The notes: generated from the letters alone by a model not told the origin. Shown: positions 25,227 through 34,452, counted from the first letter of the stretch. The stretch is DNA of 64,000 nucleotides from Devosia epidermidihirudinis (GCF_000971295.1 NZ_LANJ01000011.1:434001-498000), one strand, 5' to 3'. A program made the numbers and translations.

Positions 25227-25871
25227 TCAGGAACGCCCGAGCACGACGTGGGTGGCCAGCTCGGAGGGGGTGGAGCTCAGGACGCGATATCCGAGGGCTG
25301 GCAAGTCGAGACCCGCAAACATCGCCTCACCCTGCCCCAGCAGCACGGGCGAAATGGCAAAGTGCAGTTCGTCGATCAATCCCGCCTGCAGATACTGGCG
25401 CACAGTCGATACACCGCCTCCGATTTTGACGTCGCGCTCTCCAGCCGCCTCCTGCGCGCGCTCAAGCGCCGCATGGATGCCCTCGGTGACAAAATAGAAT
25501 GTGGTGCCGCCTTCCATGACGATGGGATCGCGGGCGTACTGCGTCAGGATGAAGGTTGGCGCATGGTAGGGCGGGTTTTCTTCCCACCAACCCTTCCATT
25601 CCTTGTCGAGCCATTCGCCGCGCTCTGGGGTAAACATGTTTCGGCCCAGAATGAACGCGCCGAAGCCATCCATGGATCGGTGGGCAAAGGTTTCGTCCAC
25701 GCCCTCGGAGCCCTGCCCGTTCCCGAACATGGACTGGAACGTCTTGGTTCCGAAGAACCACTTGTGCAGCTCCTGCCCGCGCACTCCCAACGGGTTTTGC
25801 AAACTCTGGTCCGGGCCCGCCCCGAAACCATCGAGCGACAACGAAAACCCACCAACCCTGACACGTCCCAC
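25227..25871 (-). CDS. RibD C-terminal/dihydrofolate-reductase-fold protein
   Basis: 214 residues of the DHFR-like family that shares its fold with the reductase half of RibD. Marks are GGFSLSLDGFGAGP at the start, AFILGRNMFTPERG, and VKIGGGVSTVRQYLQAGLIDELHF, the NADPH-site region. The start is GTG at 25871 with AGGAGG five bases upstream; the open frame continues 17 residues further without a ribosome site. Substrate unknown: stand-alone members are often annotated as reductases without proven activity. Confidence 0.85.
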   Translation of the reverse strand: MGRVRVGGFSLSLDGFGAGPDQSLQNPLGVRGQELHKWFFGTKTFQSMFGNGQGSEGVDETFAHRSMDGFGAFILGRNMFTPERGEWLDKEWKGWWEENPPYHAPTFILTQYARDPIVMEGGTTFYFVTEGIHAALERAQEAAGERDVKIGGGVSTVRQYLQAGLIDELHFAISPVLLGQGEAMFAGLDLPALGYRVLSSTPSELATHVVLGRS

Positions 25872-25988
25872 GCAAGCCTCCTGTGCTGGCACTATGCTGC
25901 CTCGCCCAACTGATGCCTGCAATCAGGAAAAACTAGGGCGGCAGACAATGTCCACCGCCCACCAGAACCAGGAAGTTGCTCGGCGCGC

Positions 25989-27104
25989 CTAAAGCGAAAC
26001 CCAGCGCTGCTCCTGATGGCTTTGCGCCATGGCATGCACACTCCGCTCAATGCGCAGCCCAGCGTCGAAGTCGATAACGCGCGCAGGCTCGCCGCCGATC
26101 CGGCGCAGCAGCTCGTGGCACTCGATCACCTTGAGATCATTGAAGCCCAGACCATGCCCCGGCGCCGGAATGAACCGGTCATAAGGCGCATGCTGCGGGG
26201 CAGTGAGAATGGTGCGGAAGCCCTGTTCTGTTGGCTTATCTGAGGTGAGATAGAGCTGCAGCTCGTTCATGCGCTCCTGATCGTAGACGATGGTGCCCTT
26301 GCTGCCGAAAATCTGCAGGGCGATGCGACCCTTGCGCCCCCAGGCCGAACGATCGAGCGCCATGACGCCGCTGATGCCTTCGCCCAGCTCGAACAGCACG
26401 CTGGCGATGTCGAAGGTTTCCACCGCGCGCTTGCCGCCGTCGCGGGTTGGGCGCTCGGCATAGGGCTTGCTCAGATGGGCCTGAACCTTGGAGACCGAGC
26501 CGAACAGCACATGCATGAGGCTGAGCGGGTGGACGCCGAAATCGTCAAGCGCGCCGTAGCCGGAGCTGGCTTCGCTCTTCCAGTAGAACAGCGCCTCCGG
26601 GTCGGCCATAAAGTCTTCGTCCATTTCGAAGCGGACGTGATTGACCGTGCCGATGGCGCCATCGGCCAGCAGCGCACCGATTTGCCGGATCAGGGGGTTC
26701 TGAATGTAGTTATAGCCAAGGATCGCCACCTTGCCCGAAGCCTTCGCGGCCGCAGCCATGCGCTCGGCATCGGCCAAGGCCACCGCCATCGGCTTTTCAC
26801 ACCAGACATGCTTGCCCGCTTCGAGCGCTGCAATAGCCATCTCCGCGTGGAAGGCATTGGGGGTGGTGATGGACACCACATCGACGTCGGAATTGGCGAT
26901 CAGTTCGCGCCAGTCGCCGGTGGATTGCTCGAACCCGAACTCGTCGGCCTTCTTGCGCGCGATATCGGCGTTCACCTCTGCCAGCGACACCAGCCGCACG
27001 CTGGGCCCGTCGCCGAACACCGCTTTGACACTATTCCACGCCAAAGCATGGCATTTACCCATGTAGCCGGTGCCGATCAGGCCCACGCCAATTGAACCAC
27101 CCAT
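25989..27104 (-). CDS. Gfo/Idh/MocA-family oxidoreductase
   Basis: 371 residues. An N-terminal NAD(P) Rossmann fold (VGLIGTGYMGKCHALAW) and the catalytic Glu-Lys-Pro motif (HVWCEKPMAVAL) are followed by the C-terminal alpha/beta domain. It is divergent from the RpiR-family regulator gene of the inositol island and shares its operator region, so it probably oxidises an inositol isomer or a related sugar. It is distinct from iolG at 34505. The ATG has GGAGG six bases upstream; longer frames lack one. Confidence 0.88.
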   Translation of the reverse strand: MGGSIGVGLIGTGYMGKCHALAWNSVKAVFGDGPSVRLVSLAEVNADIARKKADEFGFEQSTGDWRELIANSDVDVVSITTPNAFHAEMAIAALEAGKHVWCEKPMAVALADAERMAAAAKASGKVAILGYNYIQNPLIRQIGALLADGAIGTVNHVRFEMDEDFMADPEALFYWKSEASSGYGALDDFGVHPLSLMHVLFGSVSKVQAHLSKPYAERPTRDGGKRAVETFDIASVLFELGEGISGVMALDRSAWGRKGRIALQIFGSKGTIVYDQERMNELQLYLTSDKPTEQGFRTILTAPQHAPYDRFIPAPGHGLGFNDLKVIECHELLRRIGGEPARVIDFDAGLRIERSVHAMAQSHQEQRWVSL

Positions 27105-27151
27105 TCCAACCTCCGATGTTTTCGAATGTTTAATCCATTCATTCCATTTTC

Positions 27152-27165
27152 GGAATAGACTTTCT
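27152..27165. promoter_or_regulatory. putative IolR operator
   Basis: GGAATAGACTTTCT matches GGAA-N6-TTCC with one mismatch, in the divergent region between the MocA-type dehydrogenase and the regulator. An overlapping palindrome ATTCC-ATTTTC-GGAAT spans 27141-27156. Confidence 0.5.
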
Positions 27166-27229
27166 AACACCACTTGCCTGATGGCCCCGATTGGGGATTA
27201 TTGGGGCTAAGAGACTGTAGGAACGAGAT

Positions 27230-28075
27230 ATGTCCGCTACGACCGACAAGGTGCAGCCACCGCAGGACTTCGACGCATTGCGCAGCGCGATCCTGGAACG
27301 GAAGGCAGAACTGCCAAAACGCCTGACCCAGGTTGCGGCTTATGCGCTGGATCACCCGGACGAAATCGCCTTCGGCACCGCCGCCAGCATCGCCGTGTCG
27401 GCCGACGTCCAGCCATCGACACTGGTGCGGTTTGCGCAGCACTTCGGCTTCGATGGCTTCTCGGGCCTGCAATTGCTGTTCCGCGACCGGCTGCGCGAGC
27501 GCAACTCATCGTATGAAGACCGCTTGCGGACGCTGGAGAAGAACGGGCCGGCGCTCGCCGAGAGCACAACGATCTTCAACGGCTTCATCGCTGCCGCGCA
27601 GCGCTCCATCGATGGCATTGGCGCCGATGTGAACCCCGAGGCATTCGAGCGCGCCGTGTCACTGCTGGCCAAGGCGGACACAATCTATCTGATCGCCAAG
27701 CGCCGCTCCTACCCTATCAGCAGCTACATGGCTTATGCCTTCGGCAAGCTGAAGGTGCGCTACCAGCTGGTCGGCACATCAGCCGGCATTGATGATGACA
27801 TGCTGGCGATGGCCACGGAGCGCGATGCGGCTTTTGCCGTCAGCTTCTCCCCCTATGCATCGGAAAGTGCGGCGCAGGCCCGCGCGCTCGCGGCCCGCAA
27901 CATTCCCGTCGTGTCACTGACCGACTCGGCCTTCTCACCGATGGCAGAATGCTCGACCGAGTGGTTCGAGGTGGTAGAAGCCGATCACGCCGGGTTCCGC
28001 TCGCTCTCGGCCAGCATGGCCTTTGCCATGGCCCTCACCGTGAGCATTGCCGAGAAGCGTCGCCGGGGCAGCTAG
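27230..28075 (+). CDS. iolR: RpiR-family regulator, probable IolR
   Basis: 281 residues: N-terminal HTH_6 domain (residues about 15-95, with SVSADVQPSTLVRFAQHFGF as the HTH) and a SIS sugar-phosphate-binding domain (about 125-260, IYLIAKRRSYPISSYMAYAF and FAVSFSPYASES). It lies directly upstream of iolC and divergent from a dehydrogenase gene. In rhizobia the RpiR-family IolR represses iol genes. GGAA-N6-TTCC-like sites occur before this gene, iolC and ibpA. The inducer is presumably an inositol breakdown intermediate. Confidence 0.82.
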   Translation: MSATTDKVQPPQDFDALRSAILERKAELPKRLTQVAAYALDHPDEIAFGTAASIAVSADVQPSTLVRFAQHFGFDGFSGLQLLFRDRLRERNSSYEDRLRTLEKNGPALAESTTIFNGFIAAAQRSIDGIGADVNPEAFERAVSLLAKADTIYLIAKRRSYPISSYMAYAFGKLKVRYQLVGTSAGIDDDMLAMATERDAAFAVSFSPYASESAAQARALAARNIPVVSLTDSAFSPMAECSTEWFEVVEADHAGFRSLSASMAFAMALTVSIAEKRRRGS

Positions 28076-28103
28076 GGCGAAATCCTGCGTCAATTTCACA
28101 AAT

Positions 28104-28117
28104 AGAACGTCTGTTCC
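28104..28117. promoter_or_regulatory. putative IolR operator upstream of iolC
   Basis: AGAACGTCTGTTCC is GGAA-N6-TTCC with one mismatch, about 90 bases before the iolC start. Confidence 0.5.
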
Positions 28118-28192
28118 ATATTGACGCGACGCCAGAACCTATGTTTCATGGCGTCAACGATTTCACTGAAGCCTGCTGTATCGGAGGTTCGA

Positions 28193-30127
28193 TTGACGAA
28201 CGCGCACCCAGAGAACGGGACGATGTCGCTCGACGTCATCACCATTGGCCGCTCGTCGGTTGACCTCTATGGCCAGCAGATCGGCACGCGACTGGAAGAT
28301 GTTGGCAGCTTTGCCAAATCGGTTGGCGGGTGCCCCACCAATATCTCTGTCGGCACCGCTCGCCTCGGTCTCAAGTCCGCTTTGATCACCCGCGTGGGCA
28401 ATGAGCAGATGGGCCGGTTCATCCGCGAGCAGCTGGTGCGTGAAGGCGTTGAAACCAAGGGTATCGTCACCGATCCGGAGCGCCTGACCGCGCTGGTGCT
28501 GCTCGCTGTTGAAAACGAGCATTCCTTCCCGCTGATTTTCTATCGCGACAACTGCGCCGACGGGGCGCTCAACGAAGACGACATCGACGAATCCTTCATT
28601 CGCACGGCGCGCTCGGTGCTGGTCACCGGCACCCACTTTGCCAAGCCCCATACCGACGCCGCCCAGCGCAAGGCGATGCGCATTGCGCGCGCCAATGGCG
28701 CCAAGGTCATTCTCGATATCGATTACCGCCCCAACCTGTGGGGCCTCGCCGGCCATGATGCCGGCGACAGCCGTTACATCGCTTCGGACACCGTCTCAGC
28801 CCACATGAAGACCGTGCTTGCCGATTGCGACCTCATTGTCGGCACCGAGGAGGAGGTTCTGATTGCCTCCGGCGAGTCCGACCTGCTCTCCGCGCTCAAG
28901 ACGATCCGGTCCTTGTCCCCCGGGACCATCGTCTTGAAGCGCGGCCCCATGGGCTGCATCGTCTATGACGGCGCCATTCCCGATGATCTGGAACAGGGCA
29001 TCGTTGGCAAGGGCTTCCCCATCGAGGTCTATAACGTGCTGGGCGCGGGCGACGCCTTTCTGAGCGGGTTCCTGCGCGGCTGGCTGCGCGGCGAGCCCCA
29101 CGCCACCAGCGCCACCTGGGCCAATGCCTGCGGTGCGTTCGCCGTGTCCCGCCTGCTCTGCGCACCCGAAATCCCCACCTGGGTCGAGCTGCAGTATTTC
29201 CTCGAGCATGGCAGCAAGGAACGCGCCCTGCGCAAGGACGCTGCGATCAACCACATTCACTGGGCCACCACGCGCCGCCGCGAAATCCCAAGCCTGATGG
29301 CGCTGGCGATCGATCATCGCCTACAGCTCGAAGAGATGGCCGCGGGCGATCAATCCAAGCTCGACCGCCTGCCCGCCTTCAAGGCACTGGCGGTGAAAGC
29401 CGCCGTACAGATCGCCAAGGGCCGCGACGGCTTCGGCATGCTGCTTGACGACAAGTATGGCCGCGACGGCCTCTATGCGGCAGGGGCGGAAAACCTCTGG
29501 ATCGGCAAGCCCATCGAGTTGCCCGGCTCGCGTCCGCTGCAGTTCGAGTTCAGCCAGGATCTCGGCTCGCGCCTGATCGATTGGCCCGTGGACCACTGCA
29601 TCAAGGTGCTGTGCTTTATCCACGCCGATGACCCCGACGAGTTGCGGCACCAACAGATCGCCAAGCTCAAGTCTGCCTTTGAGGCTGCGCGCAAGGTGGG
29701 CCGCGAACTTTTGATCGAGCTGATCGCCAGCAAGCAAGGCCCGCTGGGCGACAATACGCTCGCAAGCCTCATCACCGAGATTTACAACGAGGGCGTCATG
29801 CCCGACTGGTGGAAACTGGAATCCCAGCCGACCCCGGCCGCCTGGGCCGCCATTGATGCGGTGATCGAGGCGCGCGACCCGCTGTGCCGTGGCGTCGTGC
29901 TGCTGGGCCTTGAGGCACCACAGGCCGAGCTGGAGCAGGGATTCGCCATCGCCCAGACGTCGCGCACGGTCCGTGGCTTTGCGGTGGGGCGCACCATCTT
30001 CGCCCCTGCCGCCAAGCAATGGCTGGCGGGCGAGATCAGCGATGAACAAGCCGTGCAGGACATGGCGCGCCGCTTCGGCGCACTGGTTGAAGTGTGGGAA
30101 CGGTTGCGGGCTCAACAAGCCGCCTAG
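28193..30127 (+). CDS. iolC: 5-dehydro-2-deoxygluconokinase with C-terminal DUF2090
   Basis: 644 residues. The N-terminal PfkB kinase (about 12-335: DVITIGRSSVDLYG, GGCPTNISVG, and NVLGAGDAFLSGF with the catalytic Asp) phosphorylates 5-dehydro-2-deoxygluconate. The C-terminal DUF2090 (about 345-640) has an aldolase-like fold; the fusion is usual in proteobacteria and may supply the next aldolase step. I chose TTG 28193, with GGAGG five bases upstream; ATG 28223, nearer the domain, is the alternative but has a weaker site. First gene of iolC-D-E-DUF3329-B. Confidence 0.93.
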   Translation: MTNAHPENGTMSLDVITIGRSSVDLYGQQIGTRLEDVGSFAKSVGGCPTNISVGTARLGLKSALITRVGNEQMGRFIREQLVREGVETKGIVTDPERLTALVLLAVENEHSFPLIFYRDNCADGALNEDDIDESFIRTARSVLVTGTHFAKPHTDAAQRKAMRIARANGAKVILDIDYRPNLWGLAGHDAGDSRYIASDTVSAHMKTVLADCDLIVGTEEEVLIASGESDLLSALKTIRSLSPGTIVLKRGPMGCIVYDGAIPDDLEQGIVGKGFPIEVYNVLGAGDAFLSGFLRGWLRGEPHATSATWANACGAFAVSRLLCAPEIPTWVELQYFLEHGSKERALRKDAAINHIHWATTRRREIPSLMALAIDHRLQLEEMAAGDQSKLDRLPAFKALAVKAAVQIAKGRDGFGMLLDDKYGRDGLYAAGAENLWIGKPIELPGSRPLQFEFSQDLGSRLIDWPVDHCIKVLCFIHADDPDELRHQQIAKLKSAFEAARKVGRELLIELIASKQGPLGDNTLASLITEIYNEGVMPDWWKLESQPTPAAWAAIDAVIEARDPLCRGVVLLGLEAPQAELEQGFAIAQTSRTVRGFAVGRTIFAPAAKQWLAGEISDEQAVQDMARRFGALVEVWERLRAQQAA

Positions 30128-30208
30128 CGCAGCCCCCTCACCACCACCGTCTCACCATGATAAACATATGCAGGCGCGCAGCCCGCAGGCGACGAGGAAC
30201 AAGGCACT

Positions 30209-32056
30209 ATGAGCCAGAAAACAATCCGATTGACGATGGCACAGGCCGTAGCCCGGTTCCTGACCGTGCAGAAGACCGTGATTGATGGCGAGACGGTGCC
30301 GATCTTTGGCGGCGTCTTCGCCATTTTTGGCCATGGCAATGTGGCCGGTGTCGGAGAGGCGCTTTACGGCATCAAGGATACGCTGCCGACCTATCGGGCG
30401 CAGAACGAGCAGGGCATGGCCAATGCCGCCATCGCCTATGCCAAGGCCAGTTTCCGTCGCCGCTTCATGGCCTGTACCAGCTCCATCGGCCCCGGCGCGC
30501 TCAATATGGTGACCGCCGCTGCGCTGGCGCATGTGAACCGCATTCCGATCCTGCTGCTGCCCGGCGACGTGTTCGCCAATCGCCTGCCCGACCCAGTTCT
30601 GCAGCAGGTGGAAGACTGGGGCGACGGCACGGTTTCGGCCAATGACTGCTTCAAGCCCGTCAGCCGCTATTTCGACCGCATCACCCGCCCCGAGCAGATC
30701 ATCCCTGCCCTGCGCCGCGCGATGCAGGTGCTCACCGACCCGGCCGAATGTGGCCCGGTGACGCTGAGCCTGTGCCAGGACGTTCAGGCGGAAGCCTATG
30801 ATTATCCCGAAAGCTTCTTTGAGGAGAAGGTCTGGAACATTCGCCGCGTCATGCCCGATGGCGACGAGTTCGCATCGGCGGCCGCTGCCCTGTTGCAGGC
30901 CAAAAAGCCAGTGATCATTGCCGGTGGTGGCGTTCTCTATTCGCAGGCGAGCCAGTCGCTGCGCAGCTTTGCCGAGCGCTATGGCGTGCCCGTAATGGAG
31001 ACGCAGGCGGGCAAATCCAGCCTGCCGCATGATCATCCGCTCAATATGGGTTCGGTTGGCGTTACCGGTTCGTCCGCATCCAACACCCTGGCCGAAGAGG
31101 CCGACGTGGTGCTGGCCGTGGGCACGCGCCTGCAGGATTTCACCACCGGTTCGTGGGCGCTGTTCCAGAACGAAGACCTCAAGATCATCGGCCTCAATGT
31201 GCAGCCCTTTGATGCGCACAAGCATCGCGCGCTGCCGCTGGTGGCCGACGCCAAGGTGGGCCTCGACGCCCTCAGCCAGGCGCTGACCGGCTGGCAGGCT
31301 GACCCGGAATGGACTGATAAGGCCGAGGCCGGCAAGGACGAGTGGCTGACCGCCGCTGACAAGGCCACCGCCACCACCAATGCCGAACTGCCCTCCGATG
31401 CGCAGGTCATCGGCGCGGTGCAGCGCGCGCGTGAGAACGCAGTCGTTGTCTGCGCTGCGGGCGGCCTGCCCGGCGAATTGCACAAGCTGTGGAAGGCCCG
31501 AGGCCCCGGCAGCTACCACATGGAATACGGCTTCTCGACCATGGGCTACGAAATCGCGGGCGGCCTCGGCGTCAAGCTGGCGCGGCCTGAGGACGATGTG
31601 ATCGTCATGGTCGGCGATGGCAGCTACATGATGCTGAACTCGGAGATCGCCAGCTCGATCATGCTGGGCGCCAAGCTCACTATCGTGCTGCTCGACAATG
31701 CAGGTTACGGCTGCATCAACCGGCTGCAGATGGCCACTGGCGGCGCCAACTTCAACAATCTGTTGAAGGACACCCACCATGTCACTCTGCCCGGAATCGA
31801 TTTTGCCGCGCACGCCGCCTCGATGGGCGCCATCTCGCGCAAGGTCGGCTCCATCGCCGAACTCGAAACCGCCCTGCACGAAACCGAAAGCAATGACCGC
31901 ACCACGGTCATCGTCATCGACACCGACCCGCTGATCACCACCGATGAAGGTGGCCACTGGTGGGACGTGGCCGTGCCCGAGGTCAGCGATCGCCCTGAAG
32001 TGAACGCGGCCCGCGAAGGCTATGTGAAAGCGCTCAAGGCGCAGCGGGTGGGGTAG
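30209..32056 (+). CDS. iolD: 3D-(3,5/4)-trihydroxycyclohexane-1,2-dione hydrolase
   Basis: 615 residues, a thiamine-diphosphate enzyme that opens the ring of trihydroxycyclohexanedione in inositol breakdown. The N-terminal domain holds the catalytic Glu (YRAQNEQGMANAAIAYAKA); the C-terminal domain has the cofactor motif GDGSYMMLNSEIASS followed by Asn in LDNAGYG. The ATG follows GAGGAA at about eight bases. It lies 81 bases after iolC. A palindromic repeat separates it from iolE. Confidence 0.95.
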   Translation: MSQKTIRLTMAQAVARFLTVQKTVIDGETVPIFGGVFAIFGHGNVAGVGEALYGIKDTLPTYRAQNEQGMANAAIAYAKASFRRRFMACTSSIGPGALNMVTAAALAHVNRIPILLLPGDVFANRLPDPVLQQVEDWGDGTVSANDCFKPVSRYFDRITRPEQIIPALRRAMQVLTDPAECGPVTLSLCQDVQAEAYDYPESFFEEKVWNIRRVMPDGDEFASAAAALLQAKKPVIIAGGGVLYSQASQSLRSFAERYGVPVMETQAGKSSLPHDHPLNMGSVGVTGSSASNTLAEEADVVLAVGTRLQDFTTGSWALFQNEDLKIIGLNVQPFDAHKHRALPLVADAKVGLDALSQALTGWQADPEWTDKAEAGKDEWLTAADKATATTNAELPSDAQVIGAVQRARENAVVVCAAGGLPGELHKLWKARGPGSYHMEYGFSTMGYEIAGGLGVKLARPEDDVIVMVGDGSYMMLNSEIASSIMLGAKLTIVLLDNAGYGCINRLQMATGGANFNNLLKDTHHVTLPGIDFAAHAASMGAISRKVGSIAELETALHETESNDRTTVIVIDTDPLITTDEGGHWWDVAVPEVSDRPEVNAAREGYVKALKAQRVG

Positions 32057-32082
32057 CCGAATTCACACATAGAGAGCGCGGC

Positions 32083-32203
32083 TCCCCCACCCTGCTCTCG
32101 CATCCCTCCCCACAAGGGGGAGGGAAAGATGGAGCCGCAGCCACAGAGCCGTCGGTTCCAGCGTCTCCCTCCCCCTTGTGGGGAGGGATCAAGGGTGGGG
32201 GTT
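32083..32203. repeat. palindromic repeat, family E, inside iol operon
   Basis: CTCCCCCACC...CATCCCTCCCCACAAGGGG at the left and an inverse copy ending GGGTGGGGGTTC at the right. It fills most of the iolD-iolE gap. If transcribed it folds into a long stem, and could alter mRNA stability or limit read-through. Confidence 0.85.
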
Positions 32204-32234
32204 CTACCGATGTCAGCAATTCTGGAGCCATAAA

Positions 32235-33152
32235 TTGAAAGCCAAACTCGGTATGTCGCCCATCGCGTGGTGGAACGATGATCTGGTGGAGCTCAGCGAT
32301 GATGTGTCGCTGGAGGAATGCCTGCGGCAGTCGCGTTCGGCGGGCTTTACCGGCATGGAAAAGGGGCGCCGCTTCCCCGACGATCCTGCGGTGATGCTGC
32401 CCATCTTGCGCGCGGCTGACGTCACCCTCTGCGGTGGCTGGTTCTCCGGCACGCTGGTCAATGAGGAACTTGCGGCCAACAAGGACCGCATTGCGCCGAT
32501 GATCGAGCTGTTCAAGGCGGTCGATGCGCCCTGCATCGTCTATGGCGAAGTGGGCCGCTCCATTCAGGGCGACCGCAGCAAGCCGCTGGCGACCAAGGCC
32601 AAGCTGTCCGCCGACGAAATGAAGGCCTATGCCCGCACGCTGACCGAATTTGGCGAGTGGTGCGCCGAGCAGGGCATGCCCCTCTCCTATCATCACCACA
32701 TGGCAGCAGTCGTGGAGACTGAGGCCGAACTCGACGCCTTCATGGCCGCTTCGGGCCCAGGCATTCCGCTGTTGTTCGACGCAGGGCACATGGCCTTTGC
32801 CGGGGGCGATGTCTTGCGTGTCATAGACAATCACCACGCCCGCATCAGCCATGTTCACGTCAAGGATGTGCGCATGAACGTGATCAACGGCCTCGACCGC
32901 ACCAGGCAGAGCTTCCTCGATGCGGTGGCGTTGGGTGCGTTCACCGTGCCGGGCGATGGCTCGCTGGACTTCGGCGCCATCGTGCAGAAATTTGCCGATT
33001 ATGGCTATGAGGGCTGGTTTGTCGTGGAGGCCGAGCAGGACCCGACCATCAACACGCCGCTCAAGATGGCCCAGGTGGGTCACAAGGAGCTGATGCGCGT
33101 CATGACGGCTGCCGGGTATACGGTCGAAACGCAAGGTTTCCCCAAGGGGTGA
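32235..33152 (+). CDS. iolE: myo-inosose-2 dehydratase
   Basis: 305 residues, a xylose-isomerase-like TIM barrel that dehydrates 2-keto-myo-inositol. Marks: KAKLGMSPIAWWNDDL at the start, MPLSYHHHMAAVVET, DAGHMAFAGGD and VHVKDVR, which carry metal ligands. I chose TTG 32235 with GGAG seven bases upstream because KAKLG is where the family begins; the upstream in-frame ATG would start inside the palindromic repeat. Confidence 0.94.
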   Translation: MKAKLGMSPIAWWNDDLVELSDDVSLEECLRQSRSAGFTGMEKGRRFPDDPAVMLPILRAADVTLCGGWFSGTLVNEELAANKDRIAPMIELFKAVDAPCIVYGEVGRSIQGDRSKPLATKAKLSADEMKAYARTLTEFGEWCAEQGMPLSYHHHMAAVVETEAELDAFMAASGPGIPLLFDAGHMAFAGGDVLRVIDNHHARISHVHVKDVRMNVINGLDRTRQSFLDAVALGAFTVPGDGSLDFGAIVQKFADYGYEGWFVVEAEQDPTINTPLKMAQVGHKELMRVMTAAGYTVETQGFPKG

Positions 33153-33216
33153 TCCCAAGGCGGTCACTGTGCTAGAGCATGCAGCAACACTTGGCTCGCA
33201 GGCAGGAAATCACCCG

Positions 33217-33471
33217 ATGGCACTGAAACAAAACGATCTCAACTGGTTCCGCCCGCTGTGGCGGCGCGTCGCCGTCACGGGTTTCCTTGCGGTGTGGACC
33301 GCCTGGGAATTCCTTTGGACCAAGGACCAGTTCTGGGGCCTGCTCGTCGCCGCAGCGCTGGCTTACTCGCTCTATAACTTCTTCTACGCCTTCCCCAAGG
33401 AGGAACCAGCCAATGTCGAACCAACCGAACCTGCGCGTCCGACCGAAGGGGAAGACGGGCCTCGTTCATGA
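33217..33471 (+). CDS. small membrane protein, DUF3329-like
   Basis: 84 residues with two hydrophobic segments (about 16-30 and 38-52) rich in Trp: NWFRPLWRRVAVTGFLAVWT, then QFWGLLVAAALAYSLYNFF. The C-terminus is acidic and Pro-rich. The 3' end overlaps the start of iolB by 59 bases in another frame. Similar small Trp-rich proteins occur in Hyphomicrobiales iol operons and are annotated DUF3329; that label is from memory. Function unknown. The ATG has AGGAA nine bases upstream. Confidence 0.65.
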   Translation: MALKQNDLNWFRPLWRRVAVTGFLAVWTAWEFLWTKDQFWGLLVAAALAYSLYNFFYAFPKEEPANVEPTEPARPTEGEDGPRS

Positions 33472-34216
33472 TGTGACCCCGGCCAGCGCCGGGTGGACCT
33501 ATGTCGGGTTCGCCCTGCACAAGCTGGCCGCTGGCACTGTTACTGGCGGCGAATCCGGCGCGCAGGAACTGTGCCTGGTGCTGGTCAGCGGCAAGGCGCG
33601 GATTTCCGTCAATGGCGAGGACTTCGGCGAAATCGGCGAGCGCATGAGCCCGTTTGAGGGCGCGCCCTGGGCAGTCTACGTGCCCGCCGGCAGCGATTGG
33701 GCCGCCGACGCGACAACCGATCTGGAACTGGCCGTCTGTGCCGCCCCCGGCGGTGGAAATCATCAGGCGCAGGTGATCCCTCCCGGCCGCCACCAGCGCA
33801 TCACGCGCGGCAAGGGCGCCAATGTCCGGCATGTCTACAACATCATGCCCGAAGACGACGGCGCGGCCCATTCCCTGCTCGTGGTCGAAGTGATCACCCC
33901 CCAGGGCAACACCTCGTCCTATCCCCCGCACAAGCACGATCAGGACAACCTGCCCCACGAAAGCCTGCTCGAAGAAACCTACTTCCACCGCCTCAATCCA
34001 CCGCAAGGCTTCGCCATGCAGCGCGTCTACACCGATGATCGCAGCCTCGATGAGGCGCTGGTAATCGAGGATGGCGACGTGACGCTGGTGCCGAAGGGCT
34101 ATCACCCCGTGGCCACCACGGCGGGCTACGACCTGTATTATCTCAACGTCATGGCCGGCCCGAAGCGCGCATGGAAATTCCACAACGCGGTGGAGCACGA
34201 GTGGCTATTGAAGTAG
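33413..34216 (+). CDS. iolB: 5-deoxy-glucuronate isomerase
   Basis: 267 residues of the KduI/IolB cupin family; it isomerises 5-deoxyglucuronate to 5-dehydro-2-deoxygluconate, the substrate of IolC. Metal-site residues are seen in SSYPPHKHD and LLEETYFHRLNP. The ATG has AAGGAGG eight bases upstream, a site that lies within the DUF3329-like gene; the overlap suggests translational coupling. It is the last gene of the plus-strand iol operon; repeats of families B and A follow. Confidence 0.94.
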   Translation: MSNQPNLRVRPKGKTGLVHDVTPASAGWTYVGFALHKLAAGTVTGGESGAQELCLVLVSGKARISVNGEDFGEIGERMSPFEGAPWAVYVPAGSDWAADATTDLELAVCAAPGGGNHQAQVIPPGRHQRITRGKGANVRHVYNIMPEDDGAAHSLLVVEVITPQGNTSSYPPHKHDQDNLPHESLLEETYFHRLNPPQGFAMQRVYTDDRSLDEALVIEDGDVTLVPKGYHPVATTAGYDLYYLNVMAGPKRAWKFHNAVEHEWLLK

Positions 34217-34240
34217 GGCGATAGCTCCGCCGCCACCGCT

Positions 34241-34321
34241 CGTCACCCTCGGGCTTGACCCGAGGGCTCTCCACTTCCCGTACGCAAGGAAAACACCCTC
34301 GGGTCAAGCCCGAGGGTGACG
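34241..34321. repeat. palindromic repeat, family B
   Basis: Same arms as the copy at 18717 (CGTCACCCTCGGGCTTGACC and inverse), different spacer. It lies between convergent iolB and iolG. Confidence 0.88.
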
Positions 34322-34369
34322 CTCTGTGGGGTGGGCAAGCTTAGCTGGTCGCCGATCCCTCCCCACAAT

Positions 34370-34452
34370 CGCTTCCCGCGGACTTGATCCGCGGGTCTCT
34401 GTCAGCGCGTGCTGTGATGGAAATGGCCCACGGATCAAGTCCGTGGGCAGCG
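34370..34452. repeat. palindromic repeat, family A
   Basis: CGCTTCCCGCGGACTTGATC at the left, imperfect inverse at the right ending GTGGGCAGCG. The convergent iolB/iolG gap thus holds one B and one A copy, as at 18.6 kb. Confidence 0.87.

Noticed and set aside
30152..31957. Open frame of 601 codons on the minus strand
   Set aside because: Antisense to iolD, which has all its cofactor motifs; the antisense product is low in ordered hydrophobic pattern.
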